Assembly: GCF_051955275.1 (NCBI RefSeq)
Contig: NZ_JBQCGW010000305.1
Location: forward strand, 1-64,000
DNA length: 64,000 nt
Reading direction: 5' to 3'
DNA from: Pseudobacter sp051955275
Lineage (GTDB): Bacteria > Bacteroidota > Bacteroidia > Chitinophagales > Chitinophagaceae
Position 1 is the stretch's first letter. Every line of letters begins with the position of its first letter. The notes below the pieces were generated by a model. It did not search any database, had not been told where the DNA came from, and was given only the letters and a program-made list of their open reading frames with translations. Below are positions 36,787 through 45,167 of the stretch, piece by piece. Position numbers and translations under genes: made by a program.

Positions 36787-39700
36787 ATGCAATTTATGCA
36801 AAAAACCATTTATGGTTGCAGGCTCTCTGTTACTGGCATCCAACAGCAAAATCCAGGTAGAGCGGCATACTATCTCTTAACCAAAAGTTTGCTGGTTATG
36901 AAACTGACTGTTTTTTTTCTTTTACTGGGGTTATTCACGGTTCAGGCCAAAGGCCTGTCGCAGCAAGTCACCTTCACCGGAAAGAATGTGAAGCTGCAGG
37001 AGGTCTTTCAGGCCATCAAAAAGCAGACGGGCTATTTTGTGGCGTATGAACGTGGAGCGCTGGACAAAACCAAACCGGTGTCTGTAAAAGCCGTCAATGA
37101 GCCGCTGACTGAATTTCTCCGTAAAATACTGGAAGGGCAGGGGCTGAGCTTCACCATCGAAAGTACTACCATCATCATTGCGCAGCAGCCTGCAAACAAG
37201 ACCGGCAGTAATGAGCTGGCTTTACGTGAAGCAGATCTCCCATTCCCTGTCACAGGAACCGTTCGGGGGGCTGATGGCAGACGGTTATCCGGCGCCACTG
37301 TCCGGATCAAAGGCAGGCAACTATATACAACCACCAATGATGAAGGGGTATTCAATTTAACTGCTAACAGAGGTGATGTGTTGGTGGTGAGTTATGTTGG
37401 TTATGAGAACCAGGAAATCACCATCAGAAATGAAAGCAACCTGGTGATCACTATGCAGCAAAAAAATGCTTCCATCGATTCCGTTACTGTCTCCGTTGTT
37501 GTGAACACAGGTTACCAGCGAATTCTTCCGCAACAGGTAACAGGCGCTGTATCCCAGATCAGAACAAAAGCCTTTGAATCCCGTATCAGCACTGATTTTT
37601 TATCCGGGCTTCAAAACCGTTTGCCCGGTCTGCTGATCAATAACGATGTGCAATTCCAGGGAAACAATCTCTTCCAGATCCGGGGTATCTCTACCATGAC
37701 GGGCAATCCCAAACCCCTGATAGTGGTGGATGGTTATCCAACGGACCTAGCCCTGACAGATGTCAATCCCAACGAAATAGAAACTGTTACTATTCTGAAA
37801 GATGCAGCTGCAGCGGCCATTTATGGTGTGCGTGCTTCCAATGGCGTGATCATCATCGACAGGAAGAAAGGAGTGGCGGGTAAACCGCAGTTCGCTTTCC
37901 GTTCCACTGTGAGTGTAAAGCCACACGAGAATTACAGCAGGTATCGTTATGAAAAAGATGGATCGGTTGCCATGAATTATTTCAGAGACCGGTGGATGGA
38001 TGGTAATGATCCAAGCCTGGATTATTATGTTAATTCCGAAGTGACGGGGGAATTACCTTATCTGTCAGGCAATTCATCCGATGCGGCACTCAGCCTGCTG
38101 GTGGACAAATTCCTCGGAAAGATCAGCCAGCAGCAGATGGAGGAGGGATTATCTGAATTGTCAGCATATAATAATGCAAAGGATTATGAAAAGTATTTCC
38201 TGCGCACCGGCGTTACTCAGCAGTACAACCTGAATATCTCAGGTGGCAACAGTAACGCTATCTATTATCTCACCGGTAATTACCTGGGCAACCGTTTGAA
38301 CCAGCAGAACAACCAGAATCATAAAGTTCAACTTTCTGGTCGCCTCAACCTGGCGATGAGCCCCAAACTGAGTTTTGAACTGTTGACAGATTACAATGAA
38401 TCCAGCGGCAATACAGCTCCCATCCCTGATATCAACGATCTTTATGCTGATGAACGTTTTGTTGATCAGAACGGAGAAACGTTGCCGGTAGTAACAGGTT
38501 CTTCCAAAGTGGGCAGCCTCTTTACCAATGCAACCTTACCGATGGGCTTTTTAGACCAACGGCTGAGGCCTGTAACGGAAATGAATGAAGTGAATACCAA
38601 ACTCCGCATAACGGATTACAGGATCACGGCCAATCTGAAATACAAAATAGGAGCTGGCTTTGATGTTATAATGGGCGGTATCTATGAAAGCTCTCTGACA
38701 CAGCAGCGTCGATTTGCCAGTGAACATTCATCTCTCGCCAAAACGCTGATCAATAGATTTGTACAGCCGGCAGCAGGTTCAGCAGCGGCCATCTACCATC
38801 TTCCCAAAGGCGGCTACCTGCAGGAGCAGTATGGACAACTGAGAAGTTATACCACAAGAGCGCAATTGAATTATAATAAGACCATCGCATCTAATCATTC
38901 TGTGAATGCCATTCTTGGTGCGGAGATCAGGAAAGCTGTAACGGAGGGTTCCAAATCCGCCAGCTTCGGGTACAATGATCAAACACTTTTGCAATTACCC
39001 GTTGACTATAACAGATTGCTGAATTCAGGTACCCGTTATAATTACAGCTTCCTTTTCAACCCGGGGCTGAAATATGCTGATCTCTTCGGGCAGTCTTACA
39101 ACGATGACCGCTTCTTGTCTGGTTATATGAATGCAGTGTATTCCTACAAGAGCCGTTATTCTTTGACAGGCAGTATCCGGATAGATCAGTCGAATCTATT
39201 CGGCACAGATCCTAAATACCGCTACAAGCCTTTATGGTCGCTTGGTGCAGCCTGGAATATCGACCGCGAGCATTTCATGCAGGCCGATTGGGTGAATATG
39301 CTGAAACTGCGTATTGCCCGTGGCTTCAACGGGAATATATCCAAGGCCAGCCTTCCGCAGGTGATCTCACAGTTCGGGTTGAACGATGTGCCGGTTACGC
39401 CGGAACCATCACTCATTCTTTTATCACCAGCCAACAGCGGCTTACGCTGGGAGCAAACAGACAACTTCAATGTGGGGCTGGACTTTACCATTTTCAGGAA
39501 TATCACCGGTAATATCGATTACTACAGCAAGCGCAGTACGGATGTGCTGGGTAATATCGATATTGATCCATTCAAAGGTGTTACATCCGCACTGGTGAAC
39601 CAGGCAAGCATCAGCAATAAAGGACTTGAGTTCACGCTGAATGCAGATTGGATGAGGCGAAAGAAATTCAACTGGAATACCGGACTGGTTGTATCCTACA

Positions 39701-40431
39701 ATACCAGCAAGGTGCTGGAGGCTTATGTACCCCAGCTGAAAGATGGTTCAGTGTGGGATGGCTTCTCTCAAACCATTATTGCTTCTGCTGCCAAAGGATA
39801 TATGAAAGGGCAGCCGGTAGGAAATATTTATACATACCGCTATGCAGGCATCAGCGATAATGGCAATGCATTGTATTATGATAGCAAGGACAATAAGGTG
39901 CAGCTGAACTCCCAGAATGATGAAGGTTTTGCTTCCCTGACAAGCAGGGGCACTTCCATTCCTACCACCAATCTTGGCCTGAGCAACAGGATCGATATCG
40001 GTAATTTCTATGTGTTCTGCATGATCAATTATTACGGAGGTTTTGTGGTGAGGCTTCCGATTCCCAGCGCAGCTGATCCCAGGCCCATTCAGGGTGCGGG
40101 CGATTACTGGAAGAAACAGGGAGATGAAACCAGTGTGAGCCTGCCCTCCGTGTTCTATATGAGTGTGTATGGTAGTTCACACCTGGCAAACTCTGACCGC
40201 TATGTTGTGAATGGCGGGTATTTATCTGTAAGCGATATCACTGTTTCTTACAACCTGAACAAGCTGGCGGCGATACAGAAAGCCGGGTTCAGCAATTTTG
40301 AGGTGAAGCTGCAGACGAGTAATATCTATACTGTCGGTTTTAACAGGGAGAAATACAGTGTGGCTACGGGCAGTTACCTCAAGCGCACTCTCACACCTAC
40401 TTATACCATCGGACTTTTTACCAATTTCTAA
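36787..40431 (+). CDS. SusC/RagA-family TonB-dependent transporter with STN domain (locus 3)
   Basis: A 1214-residue outer-membrane transporter. After a polar N-terminal extension comes the signal helix ('MKLTVFFLLLGLFTVQAKG') and the STN domain ('VTFTGKNVKLQEVFQAIKKQ', ~60-125). A CarboxypepD-like domain follows (~155-225). The plug has 'LSGLQNRLPGLLINNDVQFQ' and 'LKDAAAAAIYGVRASNGVII', and the barrel ends 'LTPTYTIGLFTNF'. SusD begins just after it and a TlpA-like gene follows. This SusC-SusD-TlpA order is that of the partial locus at the window start. ATG at 36787 is chosen; 36796 (ATG) is also possible. Ligand unknown. Confidence 0.95.
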   Translation: MQFMQKTIYGCRLSVTGIQQQNPGRAAYYLLTKSLLVMKLTVFFLLLGLFTVQAKGLSQQVTFTGKNVKLQEVFQAIKKQTGYFVAYERGALDKTKPVSVKAVNEPLTEFLRKILEGQGLSFTIESTTIIIAQQPANKTGSNELALREADLPFPVTGTVRGADGRRLSGATVRIKGRQLYTTTNDEGVFNLTANRGDVLVVSYVGYENQEITIRNESNLVITMQQKNASIDSVTVSVVVNTGYQRILPQQVTGAVSQIRTKAFESRISTDFLSGLQNRLPGLLINNDVQFQGNNLFQIRGISTMTGNPKPLIVVDGYPTDLALTDVNPNEIETVTILKDAAAAAIYGVRASNGVIIIDRKKGVAGKPQFAFRSTVSVKPHENYSRYRYEKDGSVAMNYFRDRWMDGNDPSLDYYVNSEVTGELPYLSGNSSDAALSLLVDKFLGKISQQQMEEGLSELSAYNNAKDYEKYFLRTGVTQQYNLNISGGNSNAIYYLTGNYLGNRLNQQNNQNHKVQLSGRLNLAMSPKLSFELLTDYNESSGNTAPIPDINDLYADERFVDQNGETLPVVTGSSKVGSLFTNATLPMGFLDQRLRPVTEMNEVNTKLRITDYRITANLKYKIGAGFDVIMGGIYESSLTQQRRFASEHSSLAKTLINRFVQPAAGSAAAIYHLPKGGYLQEQYGQLRSYTTRAQLNYNKTIASNHSVNAILGAEIRKAVTEGSKSASFGYNDQTLLQLPVDYNRLLNSGTRYNYSFLFNPGLKYADLFGQSYNDDRFLSGYMNAVYSYKSRYSLTGSIRIDQSNLFGTDPKYRYKPLWSLGAAWNIDREHFMQADWVNMLKLRIARGFNGNISKASLPQVISQFGLNDVPVTPEPSLILLSPANSGLRWEQTDNFNVGLDFTIFRNITGNIDYYSKRSTDVLGNIDIDPFKGVTSALVNQASISNKGLEFTLNADWMRRKKFNWNTGLVVSYNTSKVLEAYVPQLKDGSVWDGFSQTIIASAAKGYMKGQPVGNIYTYRYAGISDNGNALYYDSKDNKVQLNSQNDEGFASLTSRGTSIPTTNLGLSNRIDIGNFYVFCMINYYGGFVVRLPIPSAADPRPIQGAGDYWKKQGDETSVSLPSVFYMSVYGSSHLANSDRYVVNGGYLSVSDITVSYNLNKLAAIQKAGFSNFEVKLQTSNIYTVGFNREKYSVATGSYLKRTLTPTYTIGLFTNF

Positions 40432-40461
40432 TGGAGCTTGTATCCAACAAAAAAGAAACGC

Positions 40462-41853
40462 ATGAAAAAATATAAAAGCTGGCCTGTACTGTTGCTTTGC
40501 TTCACACTGGCCGCCTGCAATAAATACCTGGATGTAGCCCCTAAAGGAAAAACCACGCTGAATACAGTAGGGGATTTCGATCTCTGGCTAAGCAATCAGA
40601 AACTCTGTGAGATCAGTGGCATCCCACAGATCTGCTGGCTGACTGACCATGCTCAGAAGATCCCCTGGCAAGATGCCAGCATCGGGGAAAATGAACGGGC
40701 TTATCTGTGGATGGAACAACTGACAGATGCAACTACATCTCCCAGGATGTTATCGGGTGCTTATAATCATATCTATTATTTCAATACCGTACTGGAGCAT
40801 ATAGATGCTGCTTCCGGCGGCAGTGAGCAGCAGAAAAAGCAGTTAAAGGCGGAGGCCTTACTGGGCAGGGCCAACGAATATTTCTACCTGGTGAACCTGT
40901 ACGGAAAGCCTTACGATGCGGCTACTGCGGCTAAAGACCTGGCAATTCCTTTTGTGAGTTCTTCAGATATCACCACTGCCACACCACCCAGGGCTACCGT
41001 ACAGGAGATCTACGATCATATCATCAGTGATCTAAATGCAGCTGTTACGGATCTGCCGCAGGACAATGCCAGTAACCGTTTTCGCGGATCGGTGCATGCG
41101 GCATACAGTGTACTGGCGCGTACTTATTTCTATATGCGCAATTACAGCGAGGCTGCGAAATATGCAGCAATGGCCTTGCAGCGGCCGGGCGGCGCCTCTG
41201 TGACAGATTATAATGGTCTGATCAAAGGAACGTTTCCCAGGGATACCCGGATCAACGAAATGATCTATGCACGTGGCAGTGATCCGGAAGCCGGGTCCAT
41301 GCTGGGATTTGCCGACAGCGCCTTTATCAAAACCTATTCACCCAAAGACCTGAGAACGGGCATGTTCTTTTACGGTGGCCAATACGGGTTTGGTGATTTT
41401 GATTATGAGAATGTGATTCCTTCTACCTACGTGCGTTTCGCAGCCTTCGGAAATGGTTATTATGATTCGGAAGTGGGTACTACCGTTGCTGAGATGAAAC
41501 TGATGATCGCAGAGAATGCTGCCAGGAATAATCTTCCGGATGATGCGCTGCAGCAATTGAATGAGATCCGCATCAAGCGGTTTGCCCCGGCAGATTATCA
41601 GCCATTGAGTTCCTCCAGCCAGGAGCAAGTGCTGGACTGGGTGCTGCGCGAAAGACGTCATGAGATGCCGCTCAACGGGCTTCGCTGGTTTGATATGCGC
41701 CGGCTGGATATGGAAGGAAGAATGGCGGCAGTGAACCGCTATGATCAATTCGGGAAATTACTGGCAACGCTTCCACCGAAAAGCCCCAGGTATACTTTGC
41801 AGATACCATTATATGCTACCATTTTCAATCCTTATATGCCCATAACTCCTTAA
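40462..41853 (+). CDS. SusD/RagB-family lipoprotein (locus 3)
   Basis: A 463-residue lipoprotein. The ATG at 40462 gives a proper signal peptide with lipobox 'TLAAC' ('WPVLLLCFTLAACNKYLDV'); the frame reaches back to 40438 but that start would spoil the n-region. Family marks are 'LLGRANEYFYLVNLYGKPYD', 'VHAAYSVLARTYFYMRNYSE' and 'LRERRHEMPLNGLRWFDMRR'. It is the lid partner of the SusC 30 nt upstream. Its C-terminus resembles the partial SusD at 1-1071. Confidence 0.93.
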   Translation: MKKYKSWPVLLLCFTLAACNKYLDVAPKGKTTLNTVGDFDLWLSNQKLCEISGIPQICWLTDHAQKIPWQDASIGENERAYLWMEQLTDATTSPRMLSGAYNHIYYFNTVLEHIDAASGGSEQQKKQLKAEALLGRANEYFYLVNLYGKPYDAATAAKDLAIPFVSSSDITTATPPRATVQEIYDHIISDLNAAVTDLPQDNASNRFRGSVHAAYSVLARTYFYMRNYSEAAKYAAMALQRPGGASVTDYNGLIKGTFPRDTRINEMIYARGSDPEAGSMLGFADSAFIKTYSPKDLRTGMFFYGGQYGFGDFDYENVIPSTYVRFAAFGNGYYDSEVGTTVAEMKLMIAENAARNNLPDDALQQLNEIRIKRFAPADYQPLSSSSQEQVLDWVLRERRHEMPLNGLRWFDMRRLDMEGRMAAVNRYDQFGKLLATLPPKSPRYTLQIPLYATIFNPYMPITP

Positions 41854-41872
41854 CGGGAATAAAATAATCCGA

Positions 41873-42985
41873 ATGAATAAAAAATATTGTTCCACCATGG
41901 CATTTTGCCTGGTGATGGCCACTGCATTGGCTCAACAGAAGTTTATTATAAAAGGAAAACTCACAGTTGCGGAACCCAATTCAAAAGTATTCTTCTATCA
42001 CAGGGAGAATGATGTTAATGTAACGGATTCTGCAGTTTTGAAGAACGGTGCCTTCAGTTTCAGCGGAACTATTTCAGGACCTGTAAAAGCTTCGCTTGAA
42101 ATAAAAACGTCCAGACCAGTTCGTGGTTATGATGCATGGGATGGACAGCAGTTCTTTCTGGAAGCAGGAACTATCACAGTGGCCGGTAAGAAGATGAAAA
42201 GCGCCAGCATCATGGGAGGTCCCGCACAGTCCGATTTAAACAGGTTGAACACCAGGCTGAGACCGTTGGAAGCACAACGTGCTCCAATTACCGGCGAGCT
42301 GGTAAAAATGATGAAAGGTTCTGATACTGCGGGTCGCAGTATATTGTTCAAAAAGATGGATGTCATTAATACTGCGTGGACTGTGACCTTGGATAGTTTT
42401 ATCAGGACCAATCCCAACTCTTATGTGAGTCTGGATCTGCTGCTGGAGAGACAGACACATATACAGCCTGATAGTTTTGAGCCTTTGTTTGAAGGGCTTT
42501 CAGCTTCATTGAAAAATTCAGCCGCAGGATTGAAGCTGCGCGAAGCGCTCAGGATCGCAAAGCTAACTGATATTGGTAAACCGATCATCGATTTCACACA
42601 GCAGACCATCGATGGAAAATCATTTACGCTTTCTTCCCTGCGGGGCAAGTTTGTGCTGGTTGATTTCTGGGCAAGCTGGTGCGGTCCCTGCCGGGCGCAG
42701 AACCCGATGATCCTGCAGGCGTATAAAGCATTCAAAGAAAAGAATTTTGAGATAGTGGCCATTTCGCTGGATGATAAGAAAGAGCCCTGGCTGCGCGCCG
42801 TTGAGCAGGATGCCATGCCCTGGATCCAGGTGAGTGATCTGAAAGGGTTTAAGAACGAAGTAGCAGCAACTTATGGGATCAAAGCCATCCCCCGCAATTT
42901 CCTCATAGATCCCAACGGCATCATCATTGCCAAAAATATTGAAGGGGAAGATCTGGAGAAGAAGCTGGAAGAGGTGCTGCATTAA
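41873..42985 (+). CDS. TlpA-like thiol-disulfide oxidoreductase with DUF4369-like N-terminus (locus 3)
   Basis: A 370-residue secreted protein. It has a signal peptide ('TMAFCLVMATALAQ'), a DUF4369-like beta domain (~20-130, 'FIIKGKLTVAEPNSKVFFYH'), a helical middle, and a thioredoxin domain with WCGPC (~residue 268) in 'DFWASWCGPCRAQN' and the cis-Pro loop 'KAIPRNFLIDPNG'. It is periplasmic and probably cotranscribed with SusD 19 nt upstream. Same architecture and position as the protein at 1089-2216, with WCGPC in place of WCVPC. Terminator 43052-43086 follows. Confidence 0.9.
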   Translation: MNKKYCSTMAFCLVMATALAQQKFIIKGKLTVAEPNSKVFFYHRENDVNVTDSAVLKNGAFSFSGTISGPVKASLEIKTSRPVRGYDAWDGQQFFLEAGTITVAGKKMKSASIMGGPAQSDLNRLNTRLRPLEAQRAPITGELVKMMKGSDTAGRSILFKKMDVINTAWTVTLDSFIRTNPNSYVSLDLLLERQTHIQPDSFEPLFEGLSASLKNSAAGLKLREALRIAKLTDIGKPIIDFTQQTIDGKSFTLSSLRGKFVLVDFWASWCGPCRAQNPMILQAYKAFKEKNFEIVAISLDDKKEPWLRAVEQDAMPWIQVSDLKGFKNEVAATYGIKAIPRNFLIDPNGIIIAKNIEGEDLEKKLEEVLH

Positions 42986-43051
42986 TATAATGGAGAAGGA
43001 AAGAAGACATGTAAAGCATAAATCAGCATTTACACTTTAGCGGAAAAAAAG

Positions 43052-43086
43052 AAAACTGTGTTTCTATTCATTGGAAACACAGTTTT
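43052..43086. terminator. Intrinsic terminator after locus 3, usable on both strands
   Basis: AAAACTGTGTTTC, a 9-nt loop, GAAACACAGTTTT: a perfect 13-bp inverted repeat whose A/T ends give a U-run on either strand. It lies 66 nt after the TlpA stop and insulates locus 3 from the locus 4 sigma gene. Confidence 0.85.
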
Positions 43087-43108
43087 CCCGCTCATTTAGG
43101 AATTTTCC

Positions 43109-43116
43109 TTAGTTTG
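43109..43116 (+). promoter_or_regulatory. Possible -7 promoter box
   Basis: TTAGTTTG differs from TAnnTTTG at one base and lies 28 nt upstream of the TTG start of the locus 4 sigma gene. This resembles the placement of the box at 34739 before the locus 3 sigma gene. Confidence 0.25.
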
Positions 43117-43144
43117 CGGGGAACTATTCACAACAAACCCCGAT

Positions 43145-43735
43145 TTGTCCGGCCCCTTACCATATCATGAAGAGGACTTGCTCCCTTTGATTGCAAACGC
43201 TGACCGGCAGGCTTTCGCATTTTTCTATAAAAAGATGTTTCCCTCCCTTTTCCATCTTTCCTTTCAGTTGCTGAACAATAAAGCTGAAGCCGAAGACATT
43301 GTAGCCGACACTTTTATCAAATTCTGGAAATCCCGCCAGCAATTCACTTCCCTTCCTGAAACAGCCTCCTGGCTCAGGCGCACCACTAAAAATGCCACTC
43401 TTGATCTGCTGAAGCACAGATCAGTAATAAGCCGGAATGAAACTGAAATAGCCGCACATACTTACCCGCAGGCAGACTTTACCGCAGCCGACATCTATGC
43501 GGAGCTATTGCAGGAGATCTACCACCAGATAGAACAACTGCCCCCCCGGGGAAAAGAGATCTTCAAACTCAGGTATATCGATGGGTTCAGCAATGAAGAG
43601 ATCGCTCAGAAACTGGGCATCAATAACCAGTCTGTACGGGACCACCTGGCCCGTTCCCTCAAGACACTCCGCATGGAAATCCTTAAAAAGGAAAATCTTT
43701 TTTCTTTTTTCCTGGTTTTCATCAATACAAAATGA
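43145..43735 (+). CDS. ECF-type RNA polymerase sigma factor (locus 4)
   Basis: A 196-residue ECF factor from a TTG start; the first in-frame ATG is already inside region 2. Region 2 has 'KAEAEDIVADTFIKFWKSRQ' and 'TASWLRRTTKNATLDLLKHR'. Region 4 has 'FSNEEIAQKLGINNQSVRDH'. The C-terminus is a hydrophobic, Phe-rich tail ('LFSFFLVFINTK'), as in the locus 2 and 3 factors. A FecR gene follows after 27 nt. It should control extended cassette 2. Confidence 0.92.
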   Translation: MSGPLPYHEEDLLPLIANADRQAFAFFYKKMFPSLFHLSFQLLNNKAEAEDIVADTFIKFWKSRQQFTSLPETASWLRRTTKNATLDLLKHRSVISRNETEIAAHTYPQADFTAADIYAELLQEIYHQIEQLPPRGKEIFKLRYIDGFSNEEIAQKLGINNQSVRDHLARSLKTLRMEILKKENLFSFFLVFINTK

Positions 43736-43762
43736 TCCCACTGTCGTTTTACATTATCAACC

Positions 43763-44950
43763 ATGAATACTACACAATTCGATAGTATCGTATCGCTGCT
43801 TAAAAAACGCCTGCAGGGGCCATTGACCACTGAAGAAACAGTGCAGTTGGAGCAATGGCTTGCCGAAGCTGAAGAGAACAGGAGCATGCTTCAGAAACTG
43901 GATGACCCTGCGGTGATTGCCCGGGAAATGCAGTTGATAACCGGGGCAGGGGAGAGCATCTATGCCAAAATACAGGAACAGATCCCTGAGCTGGCGGGGC
44001 CCGTAGCTGATGAAGCTGCTCCACGGATCCCATTCCTGCGCAGGGGCTTTATGAGATATGCTGCTGCGGCGGTGGTAGTATTGGGAATAGGAACATATAT
44101 ATGGCTGAACCGTAGTGAAGGCCCAACTCCTCACCAGGTAGTATCAGCAACCACTGATTCCACCATTACCCCTGGCAGATCCGGCGCCATCCTCACTTTG
44201 GCGGACGGCTCGCAGGTTGTGCTGGACAGTTTGAATAATGGCTCACTGGCACAGCAGAACGGTTCAGAAGTGATCATGCAGGATGGCCGCCTTGTTTATG
44301 ATCCTGCAGCAGCGGGCAAAACAGAGGTGCTCTATAATACCATGACCACTCCAAGAGGAAGACAATTCGAGATCACGCTTCCTGATGGTTCCCATGTATG
44401 GCTCAATGCAGCCAGCTCCATCCGTTATCCCACCGCGTTCACCGGTACTATAAGAAAAGTTGAACTGGATGGCGAAGCTTATTTTGAAGTAGTGAAGAAT
44501 GCGAAGCAGCCCTTCATTGTAGATGCACGGAAAAAATCTGAAATAGAAGTACTGGGAACCAGTTTCAATGTAAGTGCCTACAAGAATGATAGAAGCCTCA
44601 ACACTACTTTGATCGATGGCTCCGTAAAAGTGAACGGTACCGTCATCAGACCCGGGCAGCAAGCCCAGGTAACAGATATGGTGCGGGTTGTAAACAATGC
44701 AGATACGGATAAGGTGATGGCCTGGCAACGCGGCTTCTTCAATTTTGAAGGCGCTTCACTGGAAGAAGTGATGAAGCAGATCGAACGCTGGTATGATATT
44801 GAAGTAGTATATGCCGATGGAATTCCTGCAATAGAATTTGGTGGGGAGTTTACCCGGAATATGTCGCTCAGCGGTGTGCTGATAGCCCTTGAGAAAGCAG
44901 GGATCCGGTACAAACTGGAAGGAAGAAGACTGATAGTGCTGCCTGAATAA
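43763..44950 (+). CDS. FecR-family anti-sigma factor (locus 4)
   Basis: A 395-residue protein with an N-terminal anti-sigma part (~1-85) and a transmembrane helix ('YAAAAVVVLGIGTYIWL', ~residues 98-114). The periplasmic FecR domain has 'TPRGRQFEITLPDGSHVWLN' and 'IEVLGTSFNVSAYKNDRSLN', with the DUF4974-type end 'FNFEGASLEEVMKQIERWYD'. Partner of the sigma factor 27 nt upstream. The SusC sensor starts ~217 nt downstream, beyond the conserved hairpin at 45066-45097. Confidence 0.93.
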   Translation: MNTTQFDSIVSLLKKRLQGPLTTEETVQLEQWLAEAEENRSMLQKLDDPAVIAREMQLITGAGESIYAKIQEQIPELAGPVADEAAPRIPFLRRGFMRYAAAAVVVLGIGTYIWLNRSEGPTPHQVVSATTDSTITPGRSGAILTLADGSQVVLDSLNNGSLAQQNGSEVIMQDGRLVYDPAAAGKTEVLYNTMTTPRGRQFEITLPDGSHVWLNAASSIRYPTAFTGTIRKVELDGEAYFEVVKNAKQPFIVDARKKSEIEVLGTSFNVSAYKNDRSLNTTLIDGSVKVNGTVIRPGQQAQVTDMVRVVNNADTDKVMAWQRGFFNFEGASLEEVMKQIERWYDIEVVYADGIPAIEFGGEFTRNMSLSGVLIALEKAGIRYKLEGRRLIVLPE

Positions 44951-45065
44951 ATACATTAATACCACCTGCCTGGATAAACATCTGAACCTTTCCTCATTGA
45001 TACTTAGAGCCGGTGCAATTCCGGCAACCATTAAACTTTCCTGATGATTTTTTACCGGGGCCAAT

Positions 45066-45097
45066 AAAAAGCCGGAAGTGTTTGTACCACTCCCGGC
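45066..45097 (-). terminator. Minus-strand terminator in the FecR-SusC gap (locus 4)
   Basis: On the minus strand: GCCGGGAGTG, a 7-nt loop, CACTTCCGGC, then TTTTT. The stem has 10 bp with one G-U pair. It ends 70 nt before the SusC ATG at 45168. The sequence is almost the same as the hairpin at 18001-18025. Confidence 0.65.
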
Positions 45098-45167
45098 AGC
45101 AAGTTTCATTGGCTTCAACATGGCGCTTATTCCTTATTGTTCACCAACCAAAACTCCGACTAAAGGT

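Noticed and set aside
45078..45167. Upstream start of the cassette 2 SusC
   Set aside because: The region overlaps the conserved hairpin, and the ATG at 45168 restores the spacing seen at the other loci.
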